Assembly (NCBI RefSeq): GCF_040273735.1
Contig: NZ_JBELZM010000001.1
Span: 248,001-312,000, forward strand
DNA: 64,000 nt
Source of the DNA: Solibacillus sp040273735
Lineage (GTDB): Bacteria > Bacillota > Bacilli > Bacillales_A > Planococcaceae
Direction of reading: 5' to 3'
In this document: piece after piece, positions 33,222 through 42,106 of the stretch
Layout of the letters: each line of letters starts with the position of its first letter
Numbering within the stretch: position 1 is the first letter of the stretch
The notes under the pieces: generated by a model
What the model saw: only the letters and a program-made list of their open reading frames with translations
Databases searched by the model: none
What the model was told of the DNA's origin: nothing
Made by a program: the position numbers and the translations under genes

Positions 33222-34220
33222 GTGAATATTTTAGTGACGGGCGGGGCGGGGTACATCGGTTCACATGCCTGTATTGCATTAATTGAGGCAGGACATTCAG
33301 TAGTCGTTATAGATAATTTAAGGAATAGTAGCAAATATTCCATAGAGAGTATTAAGAGAATTACAAATCAAGAAATTTCTTTTTGTAAAATAGATATTTC
33401 GGATAAATCTGCGGTTGAAAGGATTTTCGAAAAGAATTCATTTGACGGTGTGATTCATCTGGCTGGATTGAAAGCAGTCGGTGATTCAGTAAAAAGACCG
33501 TTGGAGTATTATGAAAATAACCTCATGAGTACACTTTCCATTCTAAATGCATGCCAGAAGTTTAATGTGAATCGATTTGTATTTAGTTCTTCTGCTACAG
33601 TGTACGGAGAAAATAAAGTGCCTTTTACAGAAACGATGGAATTAATGCCAACTACTAATCCGTATGGCGAGACGAAGGTAATCTGTGAACGAATTTTAAC
33701 TGATATTGCTAAAATTAATCCGGCATTTTCAGTTTCCATTTTGCGCTACTTCAATCCGATTGGTGCACATGAAAGTGGCTTAATCGGTGAGTCACCAACT
33801 GGTATTCCCAACAATCTCATGCCATACATTACACAAGTTGCTAAAGGAAAGCATCCATTTCTAAATATATACGGTAATCACTACCCAACAACTGATGGTA
33901 CAGGGCAACGTGATTATATTCATGTTATGGACTTAGCTGAAGGACATGTAGCTGCGATGGAGCAGATGACTGAAGGGGTTCATATTTACAACTTGGGAAC
34001 TGGTCGTGGCACAACAGTATTAGAGTTAGTAAAAGCATTTGAACAAGCTACTGGAATTACAATTCCCTATAAAATTTCGGTACAAAGACAAGGAGACATT
34101 GCAACGTGTTATGCAGATGTTTCAAAAGCACAGCGACAACTACAATGGTCAGCAAAACGCGATTTAATCGGCATGTGCCGTGATGCATGGCGCTTCGAGC
34201 AAAACTTTCAAAAAGTATAA
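33222..34220 (+). CDS. galE: UDP-glucose 4-epimerase
   Basis: GalE interconverts UDP-glucose and UDP-galactose (or the N-acetyl forms). The 332-residue length is right. NAD motif GGAGYIGSH at residues 7-15; HLAGLKAVGDSV; catalytic serine in FSSSATVYGE; YxxxK in NPYGETKVICE; then SILRYFNPIGAHESG. GTG 33222 follows AGGTGGGGA. This is the complete counterpart of the short homologue at 30513. It probably supplies galactose-type precursors to the capsule glycosyltransferases downstream. Confidence 0.95.
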   Translation: MNILVTGGAGYIGSHACIALIEAGHSVVVIDNLRNSSKYSIESIKRITNQEISFCKIDISDKSAVERIFEKNSFDGVIHLAGLKAVGDSVKRPLEYYENNLMSTLSILNACQKFNVNRFVFSSSATVYGENKVPFTETMELMPTTNPYGETKVICERILTDIAKINPAFSVSILRYFNPIGAHESGLIGESPTGIPNNLMPYITQVAKGKHPFLNIYGNHYPTTDGTGQRDYIHVMDLAEGHVAAMEQMTEGVHIYNLGTGRGTTVLELVKAFEQATGITIPYKISVQRQGDIATCYADVSKAQRQLQWSAKRDLIGMCRDAWRFEQNFQKV

Positions 34221-34337
34221 GCCTTAATTATTTTCTATCTATCCTACTCTATCCATTCTAATATAGCGACATTATCTAATCCTACTTTGCCAATCTGCTT
34301 TTAACTAATCAAGGACAAACTAATCAGGAGGCACTTC

Positions 34338-35270
34338 ATGAAAACTAGATGGAAGTGGGGAATTGGCATTACTATTCTTTTTTGTATAGTATCGCTGATT
34401 GTCTCGCTTAATGTATACGGAGATATTAAAAGTACTGCAAATGAAATCTATACCCCTCTTCAACTTAATAATTCAACTATTCGTTCACAACCTGTTGACA
34501 TTAAAATAAAAGCAGAACCGTTTTCAGCATTGCTTTTAGGCGTAGATGAGCGCGGTGGAGACTCAGGTCGTACAGACACGATGATTGTTTTAACAGTTAA
34601 TCCATCGCTCCAAACGACAAAAATGCTTAGCATACCTCGAGATACGTATATCGAGATTGTAGGCAAAGGATTTGAAGATAAGATTAACCATGCCTACTTT
34701 TATGGTGGAATGGAAATGTCAGTTAAAACAGTAGAAAACTTTTTAGAGATTCCAGTAGATTATGTAGTGAAAGTTAATATGGAAAGTTTTGTTGATATTG
34801 TAGACATTGTAGGAGGTATAACAGTTGATAATGGGTTAGATTTTTATTATGAAAATGAGCACTTTCCAATTGGTGAATTGACATTGGACGGAGAGAAATC
34901 TCTGAAATATGTTCGCATGCGTTATGACGATCCGACAGGTGACTTTGGCAGACAAAATCGACAAAAGCAGGTTATCCAGGGTGTCTTAAAAAAGGGGTTG
35001 TCTCTAAATACGGTTTGGAACTACAAATCTATTTTCAAAACAGTAGAAAAAAATATAGAAATGAATATCCCATTTAATGATTTATATAAACTTCAAAAAA
35101 ATTATAGTAATAGTTTAAAAAACATTGAGCAACTTCACATAAATGACGGGAAATCGATGATAAAAAACAGAATTTATTATTATGTGCCGGATGAGAAGGA
35201 ACTTTCTGATGTAAAAAAAAATATACAAGAGCATTTAGGAATAAAGAATGAACGAGAACTTGGGAAGTAG
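34338..35270 (+). CDS. LytR-CpsA-Psr family wall-polymer ligase
   Basis: LCP proteins transfer undecaprenyl-linked glycopolymers onto peptidoglycan. The 310-residue protein has one N-terminal membrane helix (about residues 7-26) and an extracellular catalytic domain with LLGVDERGGDSGRTDTMIVL near 70, SIPRDTYIEI near 97, DKINHAYFYGG near 112 and RMRYDDPTGDFGRQNRQKQV near 193, the arginines and aspartates that bind the pyrophosphate. ATG follows CAGGAGG. Its location inside the capsule locus suggests that the polymer is wall-linked rather than released. Confidence 0.92.
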   Translation: MKTRWKWGIGITILFCIVSLIVSLNVYGDIKSTANEIYTPLQLNNSTIRSQPVDIKIKAEPFSALLLGVDERGGDSGRTDTMIVLTVNPSLQTTKMLSIPRDTYIEIVGKGFEDKINHAYFYGGMEMSVKTVENFLEIPVDYVVKVNMESFVDIVDIVGGITVDNGLDFYYENEHFPIGELTLDGEKSLKYVRMRYDDPTGDFGRQNRQKQVIQGVLKKGLSLNTVWNYKSIFKTVEKNIEMNIPFNDLYKLQKNYSNSLKNIEQLHINDGKSMIKNRIYYYVPDEKELSDVKKNIQEHLGIKNERELGK

Positions 35271-35378
35271 GTATAATTTAAATTAGATTATTAGTGATAA
35301 AGTCTCTATAGATAACATATAAAATATAATTAATCTTCAAAAAGACCTAAATGAATTAGCTATTGAAGGGGTGTTTTA

Positions 35379-36278
35379 ATGAAAACAGTGAAAAAAGCCA
35401 TCATTCCAGCAGCGGGATTAGGTACAAGATTTTTGCCTGCTACAAAAGCGATGCCTAAAGAAATGTTACCGATTGTCGATCGCCCTACTATTGAATTTAT
35501 CGTTGATGAAGCAATTCAGTCGGGTATTGAAGATATTATTATCGTAACTGGAAAAGGAAAGCGGGCAATTGAAGATCATTTTGATCGAAATGTAGAACTT
35601 GAGCAATATTTAATAGAAAAAGGGAAAGTTGATTTGTTGGAAAAAGTGAATAAATCTTCGAAAGTCAATATTCATTATATCCGTCAAAAAGAGCCAAAAG
35701 GATTAGGGCATGCTATTTGGTGCGCACGTAAATTTATTGGAAATGAGCCATTTGCTGTGCTTTTAGGTGATGATATTGTACAAGCAAAAGTGCCATGTAT
35801 AAAGCAATTAATCGCACAATATGAACAAACGCTATTTTCTGTTATTGGTGTTCAACCTGTATCACATGAAGAGACAAATCGCTACGGTATAATCGACCCA
35901 ATTAACAATGAAAATCGATTGTATCGCGTAAGACAATTTATTGAAAAACCTGAATTGGGATGTGCACCATCAAATCTTGCAATAATGGGGCGTTACGTAT
36001 TAACGCCTGAAATTTTTACGTTTTTAGAGCTTCAGGAAGTTGGGGCAGGAGGAGAGATTCAGTTGACTGACGCGATTCAAAAATTAAATGAAACACAGCC
36101 CGTCCATGCATATAACTTTGAAGGGAAGCGCTTTGATGTAGGCGAAAAGCTGGGATTTATATTGACAACAATTGAGTTTGCTCTACAAAATGAGGAGTTG
36201 GCCGCCGAGATACTTAAATTTCTGGAGCAAAATTATAATAGTACTTTAAAATTACCGTTAATGGAGGGAATCGGTTGA
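35379..36278 (+). CDS. galU: UTP-glucose-1-phosphate uridylyltransferase
   Basis: GalU (GtaB) makes UDP-glucose from UTP and glucose-1-phosphate. The 299-residue protein begins KKAIIPAAGLGTRFLPATKA, the nucleotide-binding signature, with MPKEMLPIVDRPTIEFIVDE, FAVLLGDDIV (metal aspartates) and FEGKRFDVGEKLGF. ATG follows GAAGGGG. Its stop overlaps the ugd start (TTGA), so UDP-glucose synthesis and oxidation are translationally coupled. Confidence 0.96.
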   Translation: MKTVKKAIIPAAGLGTRFLPATKAMPKEMLPIVDRPTIEFIVDEAIQSGIEDIIIVTGKGKRAIEDHFDRNVELEQYLIEKGKVDLLEKVNKSSKVNIHYIRQKEPKGLGHAIWCARKFIGNEPFAVLLGDDIVQAKVPCIKQLIAQYEQTLFSVIGVQPVSHEETNRYGIIDPINNENRLYRVRQFIEKPELGCAPSNLAIMGRYVLTPEIFTFLELQEVGAGGEIQLTDAIQKLNETQPVHAYNFEGKRFDVGEKLGFILTTIEFALQNEELAAEILKFLEQNYNSTLKLPLMEGIG

Positions 36279-37603
36279 AAGTAGCGGTAGTTGGTACAGG
36301 ATATGTAGGATTAGTAACAGGTGTCACTTTATCTGAAATTGGTCACCATGTGACGTGTGTAGATATCGATGAAGTTAAGGTAGACAAAATGAAAAAAGGA
36401 ATTTCTCCTATATACGAGCCTAACTTATCAGAATTGATGGGAAAGAATATAGAAGCTGGAAGATTAAAATTTACAACGAATTATGAAGAGGGATTTAGTA
36501 AAGCACAAGTGATCTATATTGCTGTTGGAACACCGGAAAATGATGATGGTTCCGCTAACTTACAATATGTAGAACAAGTAGCCACAACAATCGCACTAAC
36601 TGCCAAGCAAGATACGATTGTTGTAACAAAAAGTACCGTACCAGTTGGCACGAACGATCGATTACAGCTAATAATCGATCGTACTAAATTATATCATATT
36701 TCGATTGAGGTAGTGTCAAATCCTGAATTTTTAAGAGAAGGAACAGCAATTTTGGATACTTTTCAAGGAGATCGTATTGTAATTGGTGCTAAGAGTGAAA
36801 AGGCAGCCAAAATTGTAGCTGAGGTGAACCGTCCATTTAATATTCCAGTTTACACAACGGATATTCGGAGTGCGGAAATGATTAAGTATGCTTCTAACGC
36901 TTTTTTAGCAACAAAAATTAGTTTCATTAATGAAATCGCTAATATTTGCGAACGAGTAGGAGCTGATGTGGAAAAGGTTGCAGTTGGAATGGGACTTGAT
37001 AAACGAATAGGGACAGGCTTTTTAAAAGCGGGAATTGGCTATGGAGGCTCTTGTTTCCCAAAAGATACTAAGGCATTAATCCAAATTGCCGGGAATGTGG
37101 AATATGATTTTGAAGTATTGAAAGGTGTAGTCAATGTAAATAAAAAACAACAAAGAAAAGTATTATCTCTCCTATATGAGCAATTACCCCAAGTTCAAGA
37201 TAAAAAAATTGGCGTTCTTGGATTAGCATTTAAACCAAAAACGGATGACATGCGTGAAGCGCCATCAATCCCTATTATTAATGAGCTAATCAAAGCAGGA
37301 GCACGAGTTTATGCTTATGATCCCATTGCGGAGGAAAATGCAAGGAAATTTTTAGATCCGTCTGTCCATTATGTAGAAAAAATTGAGGGTGCAATAGAAC
37401 AGGCTGATGCAGTGCTCATTCTGACAGAATTGGACGAGATTTTAAATATAAATTTATCAATTTTTTATAGAATGAATTACCCATTGATTATTGATGGGAG
37501 AAATTGTTTTGAAATAAACCAATTGGAAAAATTTCAATATGAATATTATTCTATTGGAAGAAACACTTTAAAACCACAGTACCCTTTGATGGAAAGTCGG
37601 TGA
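36275..37603 (+). CDS. ugd: UDP-glucose 6-dehydrogenase
   Basis: Ugd oxidises UDP-glucose to UDP-glucuronate, which indicates an acidic polysaccharide. The 442-residue protein has the N-terminal NAD motif VVGTGYVGLVTG, EVVSNPEFLREGTA near 147, and the catalytic cysteine in GIGYGGSCFPKDTKAL near 250, then a C-terminal UDP-binding domain (GLAFKPKTDDMREAPS). The TTG start overlaps the galU stop. The next gene starts inside its final codons (GTGA), continuing the coupled operon. The family includes YwqF and TuaD of B. subtilis; members of the family are substrates of the capsule tyrosine kinase. Confidence 0.95.
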   Translation: MKVAVVGTGYVGLVTGVTLSEIGHHVTCVDIDEVKVDKMKKGISPIYEPNLSELMGKNIEAGRLKFTTNYEEGFSKAQVIYIAVGTPENDDGSANLQYVEQVATTIALTAKQDTIVVTKSTVPVGTNDRLQLIIDRTKLYHISIEVVSNPEFLREGTAILDTFQGDRIVIGAKSEKAAKIVAEVNRPFNIPVYTTDIRSAEMIKYASNAFLATKISFINEIANICERVGADVEKVAVGMGLDKRIGTGFLKAGIGYGGSCFPKDTKALIQIAGNVEYDFEVLKGVVNVNKKQQRKVLSLLYEQLPQVQDKKIGVLGLAFKPKTDDMREAPSIPIINELIKAGARVYAYDPIAEENARKFLDPSVHYVEKIEGAIEQADAVLILTELDEILNINLSIFYRMNYPLIIDGRNCFEINQLEKFQYEYYSIGRNTLKPQYPLMESR

Positions 37604-38298
37604 TTAAGGTGATGTTTCAATCCATTAGAGAGTCAAAAAAAAAAATTAAAGACCAAAATACACCAATGCATCAAGTTCAAATAAATAATAACAAACTTTA
37701 CTTGGTTAGTAAAAGAATTATTGACATCATATTTTCGTTATTTGGAGTTATCTTATTATTTCCAGTATGTATCATAATTGCTTTTTTTATAAAGTTAGAG
37801 GATAGGAAAGGGCCAGTGATTTTTAAACAGATTCGTGTTGGAGAGAATGGAAAAACATTTCGAATTTATAAGTTTCGTTCAATGATAACGAATGCTGAGG
37901 AAATAAAGTTACTTTTAGTGAATCAAAATGAAGCATCAGGTCCTGTTTTTAAAATGAAACAAGACCCTCGAGTCACTAAATTTGGTAGGCTTATACGGAA
38001 AACGAGTTTAGATGAATTGCCTCAACTTATTAATGTGTTAAAAGGTGAAATGACCTTAGTTGGTCCAAGGCCACCATTACCTGAAGAAGTTGAAAAATAC
38101 TCCAGTTATGAAATGCAAAGATTAAGAGTAACTCCTGGACTTACATGTTATTGGCAGGTAAATGGGCGAAGTAATATTAGTTTTGAACAATGGATTGAAA
38201 TGGATTTAAAATATATAAATGAAAGAAATTTATTTCTTGATATAAAACTAATTTATAAAACCATTTTTGTATTATTCGGATCTAAGAATGCCTATTAA
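37600..38298 (+). CDS. Priming undecaprenyl-phosphate sugar transferase
   Basis: Bacterial sugar transferase that places the first sugar-phosphate on undecaprenyl phosphate. The 232-residue protein has one membrane-associated helix near residues 42-63 (IIDIIFSLFGVILLFPVCI) and the conserved FRIYKFRSMITNAEE, FGRLIRKTSLDELPQLINVL, MTLVGPRPPLPEEV and TPGLTCYWQVNGRS motifs. The short form lacks the extra N-terminal membrane domain of WbaP-type enzymes. GTG 37600 overlaps the ugd stop; ATG 37612 is an alternative start. AT content rises visibly from here to about 44.5 kb. Confidence 0.92.
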   Translation: MIKVMFQSIRESKKKIKDQNTPMHQVQINNNKLYLVSKRIIDIIFSLFGVILLFPVCIIIAFFIKLEDRKGPVIFKQIRVGENGKTFRIYKFRSMITNAEEIKLLLVNQNEASGPVFKMKQDPRVTKFGRLIRKTSLDELPQLINVLKGEMTLVGPRPPLPEEVEKYSSYEMQRLRVTPGLTCYWQVNGRSNISFEQWIEMDLKYINERNLFLDIKLIYKTIFVLFGSKNAY

Positions 38299-38330
38299 TT
38301 TCCTGATTTTATAAGAAAGGTAAACACTAA

Positions 38331-39545
38331 GTGTCTATATTACACAATAATCCAAAAATAAAGACAGATTTTCTTATATTTTACTTATTATGGCCAATTA
38401 TAATAGTCCCCAAGGAAATTCAATTTGTTGGAATTGTCATTGTTTTAGTTTATTTACTTCGTAAACATAAACTAAATTTTGATGTTTTAAGTTGTTTTAT
38501 GTTGGCATTTATTACAATTTATTTGTTTTCGATTATCGTCAATCTTATTGGGAATACGTATGAATTAGAGCGAATATTTGCTACTGTAAATACTTTTAGC
38601 ATATGGGTATGTTCTTTATTTTTTTACTTGATTTTTAAAGTAATTCCACTCGATTTGGAACATTTAAAAAAAATAACTTTTATTAATTACTGTATTTTAA
38701 TCATTTTATGGATATCCAGTATGATTATTTACTTTATTACTAAGTTCCCCAGATTTGAAATACTCAATAGAGAGTTATATTACACAGAATGGTTTGGCAA
38801 TATGCCGGTAATTAGGTTTGTCGGTTTTATGGATTATCCAAATTTAATAATTATGTTTTTTATGTTTTTCTATCCACTCTTTTTATCATATTTGAAGTAT
38901 TTAAAAAATTACATTTTTAGAATACTATTGATGATCCTCGGTATACTTCCAATAATTGGCTCTTTTTCGAGAAGCGGCTATGTCATCATGTTAACTTACT
39001 TACTAATAATAAGTATTTATTTTACTTATACAAAAATGAATAGAAATTTATTTATTGCTATTTCTTTCTTTAGTCTTTCAATATTCATCCTAACGATATT
39101 TTATACAAACGCTTATAACGAGTCAGTATCTATTTTACAGGAATTATTAAATGCACGTGAAGGTAGTAATGTTAGTAGAATTTATTTAATGGTTGAAAGT
39201 ATAAAAATCACACTAGTTGAATCCCCAATAATCGGTATGGGTGTAAAAGTTACTTCTTTAATTGGTTATCCACTAGGGTCTCATTCGACCTATGTAGGAT
39301 TATTTTATAGAACGGGAATTGCAGGAGTTATTTTAGGTTTACCAATTTTTGTGATAATAACTTTAAAAATTTTATTTACTAGAGTGGGTATCGATATGAC
39401 GGTAATTAAAATTTCAATATTAATGATGCCTCTTCTCTTTATTTTTGAAGATATAGATGGGGCAAATTGGTTAATAATAATGTATTTCCTATTAGTAGCT
39501 ACAATTTTTAATAAAACACCAATCTTATATAAAGACAGTCGATAA
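38331..39545 (+). CDS. O-antigen ligase/polymerase-like membrane protein (Wzy)
   Basis: A 404-residue, very hydrophobic protein with about ten membrane segments and a larger external loop near residues 265-330 (NAREGSNVSRIYLMVESIKI, then PLGSHSTYVGLFYRTG), as in the Wzy_C/O-antigen ligase family. It probably polymerises the repeat unit on the outer membrane face. Sequence is poorly conserved in this family, so the call rests on topology, the loop and its place between priming transferase and flippase. GTG start after AAAGG; base composition strongly AT-rich. Confidence 0.8.
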   Translation: MSILHNNPKIKTDFLIFYLLWPIIIVPKEIQFVGIVIVLVYLLRKHKLNFDVLSCFMLAFITIYLFSIIVNLIGNTYELERIFATVNTFSIWVCSLFFYLIFKVIPLDLEHLKKITFINYCILIILWISSMIIYFITKFPRFEILNRELYYTEWFGNMPVIRFVGFMDYPNLIIMFFMFFYPLFLSYLKYLKNYIFRILLMILGILPIIGSFSRSGYVIMLTYLLIISIYFTYTKMNRNLFIAISFFSLSIFILTIFYTNAYNESVSILQELLNAREGSNVSRIYLMVESIKITLVESPIIGMGVKVTSLIGYPLGSHSTYVGLFYRTGIAGVILGLPIFVIITLKILFTRVGIDMTVIKISILMMPLLFIFEDIDGANWLIIMYFLLVATIFNKTPILYKDSR

Positions 39546-39575
39546 TGAGCTCACTATCTTTAAAGGAGGCGCAGG

Positions 39576-40319
39576 ATGAGGACTTTTATAGATAAGGATT
39601 TATATTTAGGCAGTCAGTTGGAACTCATTAAACTAATTGTAAAAAATTCAAATGACAAATTTAAAACTGCTTATTATGCTATCAATTCGGACTGTATGCT
39701 TAAATATTGGAATGATATAGAGTACAGGGGGATTATCAATAAAAAGGATAATATCTCTTATGTTGATGGAATGGGCGTAATTTATGCACAAAAAATACTT
39801 AATATTCCTGTAGCGAAAGAGAGAATCGCAACGACTGATCTCTTTCCGGAATTAATGAATTATTTAAATGTGCACAAAAACAATTTAAATATATTTTTGT
39901 TGGGAGGAGAACCAGATATAGCTGAGACCGTTAAAAGGAATTTCTCGGAGATATATCCTAATGTGAATATTGTTGGAACACATCATGGATATTTTAATAA
40001 GGATACTGATAGTAAAAGTATCATTGATATTATAAATTCTTTGGATGTGAATATTTTATTTGTAGGATTTGGAAATCCACTTCAAGAAAAATGGGTAGAG
40101 AAGCATTATTTTTCACTTGAAGTAAATTCAATAATTACTTGTGGAGGGCTATTTGATTATTATGCAAACAAAGTAAAAAGAGCTCCAATTATTTTTCAAA
40201 AAACAGGTTTCGAATGGCTTTTTAGACTATTTCAGGAACCGAGACGACTATATAAGAGATATATATATGGAAACTTAAATTATGTATTAAAGGTATTATT
40301 CATGAAATTGAAGTCATGA
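39576..40319 (+). CDS. WecG/TagA/CpsF-family glycosyltransferase
   Basis: GT26 enzyme of 247 residues, usually transferring N-acetylmannosamine or a related residue to a lipid-linked acceptor. Motifs: AINSDCMLKY, YVDGMGVIYA (catalytic aspartate), IFLLGGEPDIAE, ILFVGFGNPLQEKW and RAPIIFQKTGFEWLFRLFQE, followed by the basic C-terminus that anchors it to the membrane. ATG follows AAAGGAGG. TagA makes the linkage unit of wall teichoic acid, so this enzyme could build a similar linkage for the capsule; that is inference. Confidence 0.9.
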   Translation: MRTFIDKDLYLGSQLELIKLIVKNSNDKFKTAYYAINSDCMLKYWNDIEYRGIINKKDNISYVDGMGVIYAQKILNIPVAKERIATTDLFPELMNYLNVHKNNLNIFLLGGEPDIAETVKRNFSEIYPNVNIVGTHHGYFNKDTDSKSIIDIINSLDVNILFVGFGNPLQEKWVEKHYFSLEVNSIITCGGLFDYYANKVKRAPIIFQKTGFEWLFRLFQEPRRLYKRYIYGNLNYVLKVLFMKLKS

Positions 40320-40380
40320 AGAATTATAAATTAATTTTTTGCTGCAAGTTTCGTAAAATTTTGAATGAAAGGGTGATTAC

Positions 40381-42105
40381 ATGACTGTAAACTATAATCC
40401 TTTAGTAAGCATAATAGTTCCCACATTTAACAGAGCCCAACTAGTAAAGGAAGCTATTAGTAGTGTATTAAATCAGACTTATAGAAATTTTGAAATTATC
40501 GTAATTGATGATAATTCTACTGATAATACTGCTGAATTAATAAGTAAGATAAATGATGGTAGAATATATTATTTTCGTTTAAATAAGAACCAGGGTGCGC
40601 CTGCAGCAAGAAATCTAGGGCTAAAAAAAGCAAGTGGTCAATTAATTGCTTTCTTAGATTCAGACGATCAATGGGTTTCTAAGAAATTAGAAAAACAGAT
40701 AGCTCTTTTTGAAAGAGAGCAACAAATAGGTCTAGTGTATACAGGGATAAAATTTATAAATAGTCAATTTGAAAGAATCTTAGTTCCAAAAGTTAGAGGA
40801 GATATTAGTAAGAGTATTTTAAAGAAAAATTATGTGGGACCTACATCTTCTGTAGTGATAAAAAAAGCATTAATTGATGAGGTAGGAGGATTTGATGTAA
40901 CTCTTCCTAGTTGCCAGGATTGGGATTTATTTATAAGAATAGGCCAAGTTTGTGAGATTGATTATATTGCAGAACCCTTAGTTTTATATTTTGAGCATGA
41001 GGGTACAAGAATTTCCACTAACCCTAAGGCAGTTGTAACTGGGCATTTAAAAATTTACAGCAAATATCGCCAACATATTAAAGCTCTATCAATGAAAGAA
41101 AAGCAAAAACATTTTCTGAATATGGGAAAAATATTGTTAAAGGCTAGTCTATTAAAAGTAGATAAAAATATTATAGAGAAGAGTCGATTTATAGAGAGGA
41201 TAATTTTTAAGGTTATTCGGTTCTTATTTATGAAAACTGTTAAATTTTCACCTTTATTTTCCAGTAAGTTGATTTATTATAAAAAGTTTAGAAAACGTTT
41301 GAATTTGAAAAATCCTCAAACGTTTAATGAAAAATTAATGTGGTTAAAATTTAATGAAGAAGATTCTTTAAAAACGCTCTGTACAGATAAATCTTTAGTT
41401 AGAGATTATTTAAGTAAATTAGGTTACTCCGATATATTAGTGGATTTATATCAAACATATGATAGTACTGAACAAATTGATTTTGAACAATTGCCGAATA
41501 GTTTTGTGCTGAAGTGTACACATGGGTCGGGCTTTAATATTATATGTTCTAATAAGAAAACCTTGGATAAAGAGAGTGCCATAAAGCAATTAAAAAAGTG
41601 GATGATAATTGATTATTCATTGCTGATGGGCGAATCGCATTACTCTAAAATCAAACCACGCATAATTGCAGAACAATATTTGGGTGAAGAAGGAAATAAC
41701 AAACTACCAGTAGACTACAAAATACATTGTTTTCATGGGGAACCCAAAATTTTGGATATCGTATTGGATCGAGGAACAAACGAAAAAAAACACATTATGT
41801 TCAATAGTGATTGGGAAATGATTCCCTATACAAATGATAGTATTAACTTCAAGGAAGAGATTAAAAAACCTGAGAAATTAGAAGAAATGTTGGAGATGGC
41901 AAGGGGACTAAGTAAAGGATTTACGTATGTAAGAGCAGATTTTTATTATTATAATGATAAGATCTATTTTGGCGAACTAACATTTACACCTGGAGCTTGT
42001 TTAGATACAGATTATGTTGAGGGCGTTGATTCTAAGATGGGGCAGTTAATCGATTTGACTATTTTAAGAAAAGAAAACTTGAACAATAGATTGATTAGAA
42101 TATGA
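40381..42105 (+). CDS. Fusion of GT2 glycosyltransferase and TupA-like ATP-grasp domain
   Basis: A single 574-residue frame joins two enzymes. Residues about 1-230 are a GT2 domain (VSIIVPTFNRAQLVKEAISS, IDDNSTDNTAE, acidic motif FLDSDDQWV near 95). Residues about 285-565 are a TupA-like ATP-grasp domain (LKNPQTFNEKLMWLKF, FVLKCTHGSGF, PRIIAEQYLGEEG, KIHCFHGEPKILDI, FTYVRADFYYY, FTPGACLDTD). The second half aligns along its length with the stand-alone protein at 28558-29469. A lysine-rich helical segment links the halves. The fusion suggests that sugar transfer and an ATP-dependent ligation act on the same intermediate. Confidence 0.87.
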   Translation: MTVNYNPLVSIIVPTFNRAQLVKEAISSVLNQTYRNFEIIVIDDNSTDNTAELISKINDGRIYYFRLNKNQGAPAARNLGLKKASGQLIAFLDSDDQWVSKKLEKQIALFEREQQIGLVYTGIKFINSQFERILVPKVRGDISKSILKKNYVGPTSSVVIKKALIDEVGGFDVTLPSCQDWDLFIRIGQVCEIDYIAEPLVLYFEHEGTRISTNPKAVVTGHLKIYSKYRQHIKALSMKEKQKHFLNMGKILLKASLLKVDKNIIEKSRFIERIIFKVIRFLFMKTVKFSPLFSSKLIYYKKFRKRLNLKNPQTFNEKLMWLKFNEEDSLKTLCTDKSLVRDYLSKLGYSDILVDLYQTYDSTEQIDFEQLPNSFVLKCTHGSGFNIICSNKKTLDKESAIKQLKKWMIIDYSLLMGESHYSKIKPRIIAEQYLGEEGNNKLPVDYKIHCFHGEPKILDIVLDRGTNEKKHIMFNSDWEMIPYTNDSINFKEEIKKPEKLEEMLEMARGLSKGFTYVRADFYYYNDKIYFGELTFTPGACLDTDYVEGVDSKMGQLIDLTILRKENLNNRLIRI

Positions 42106-42106
42106 A

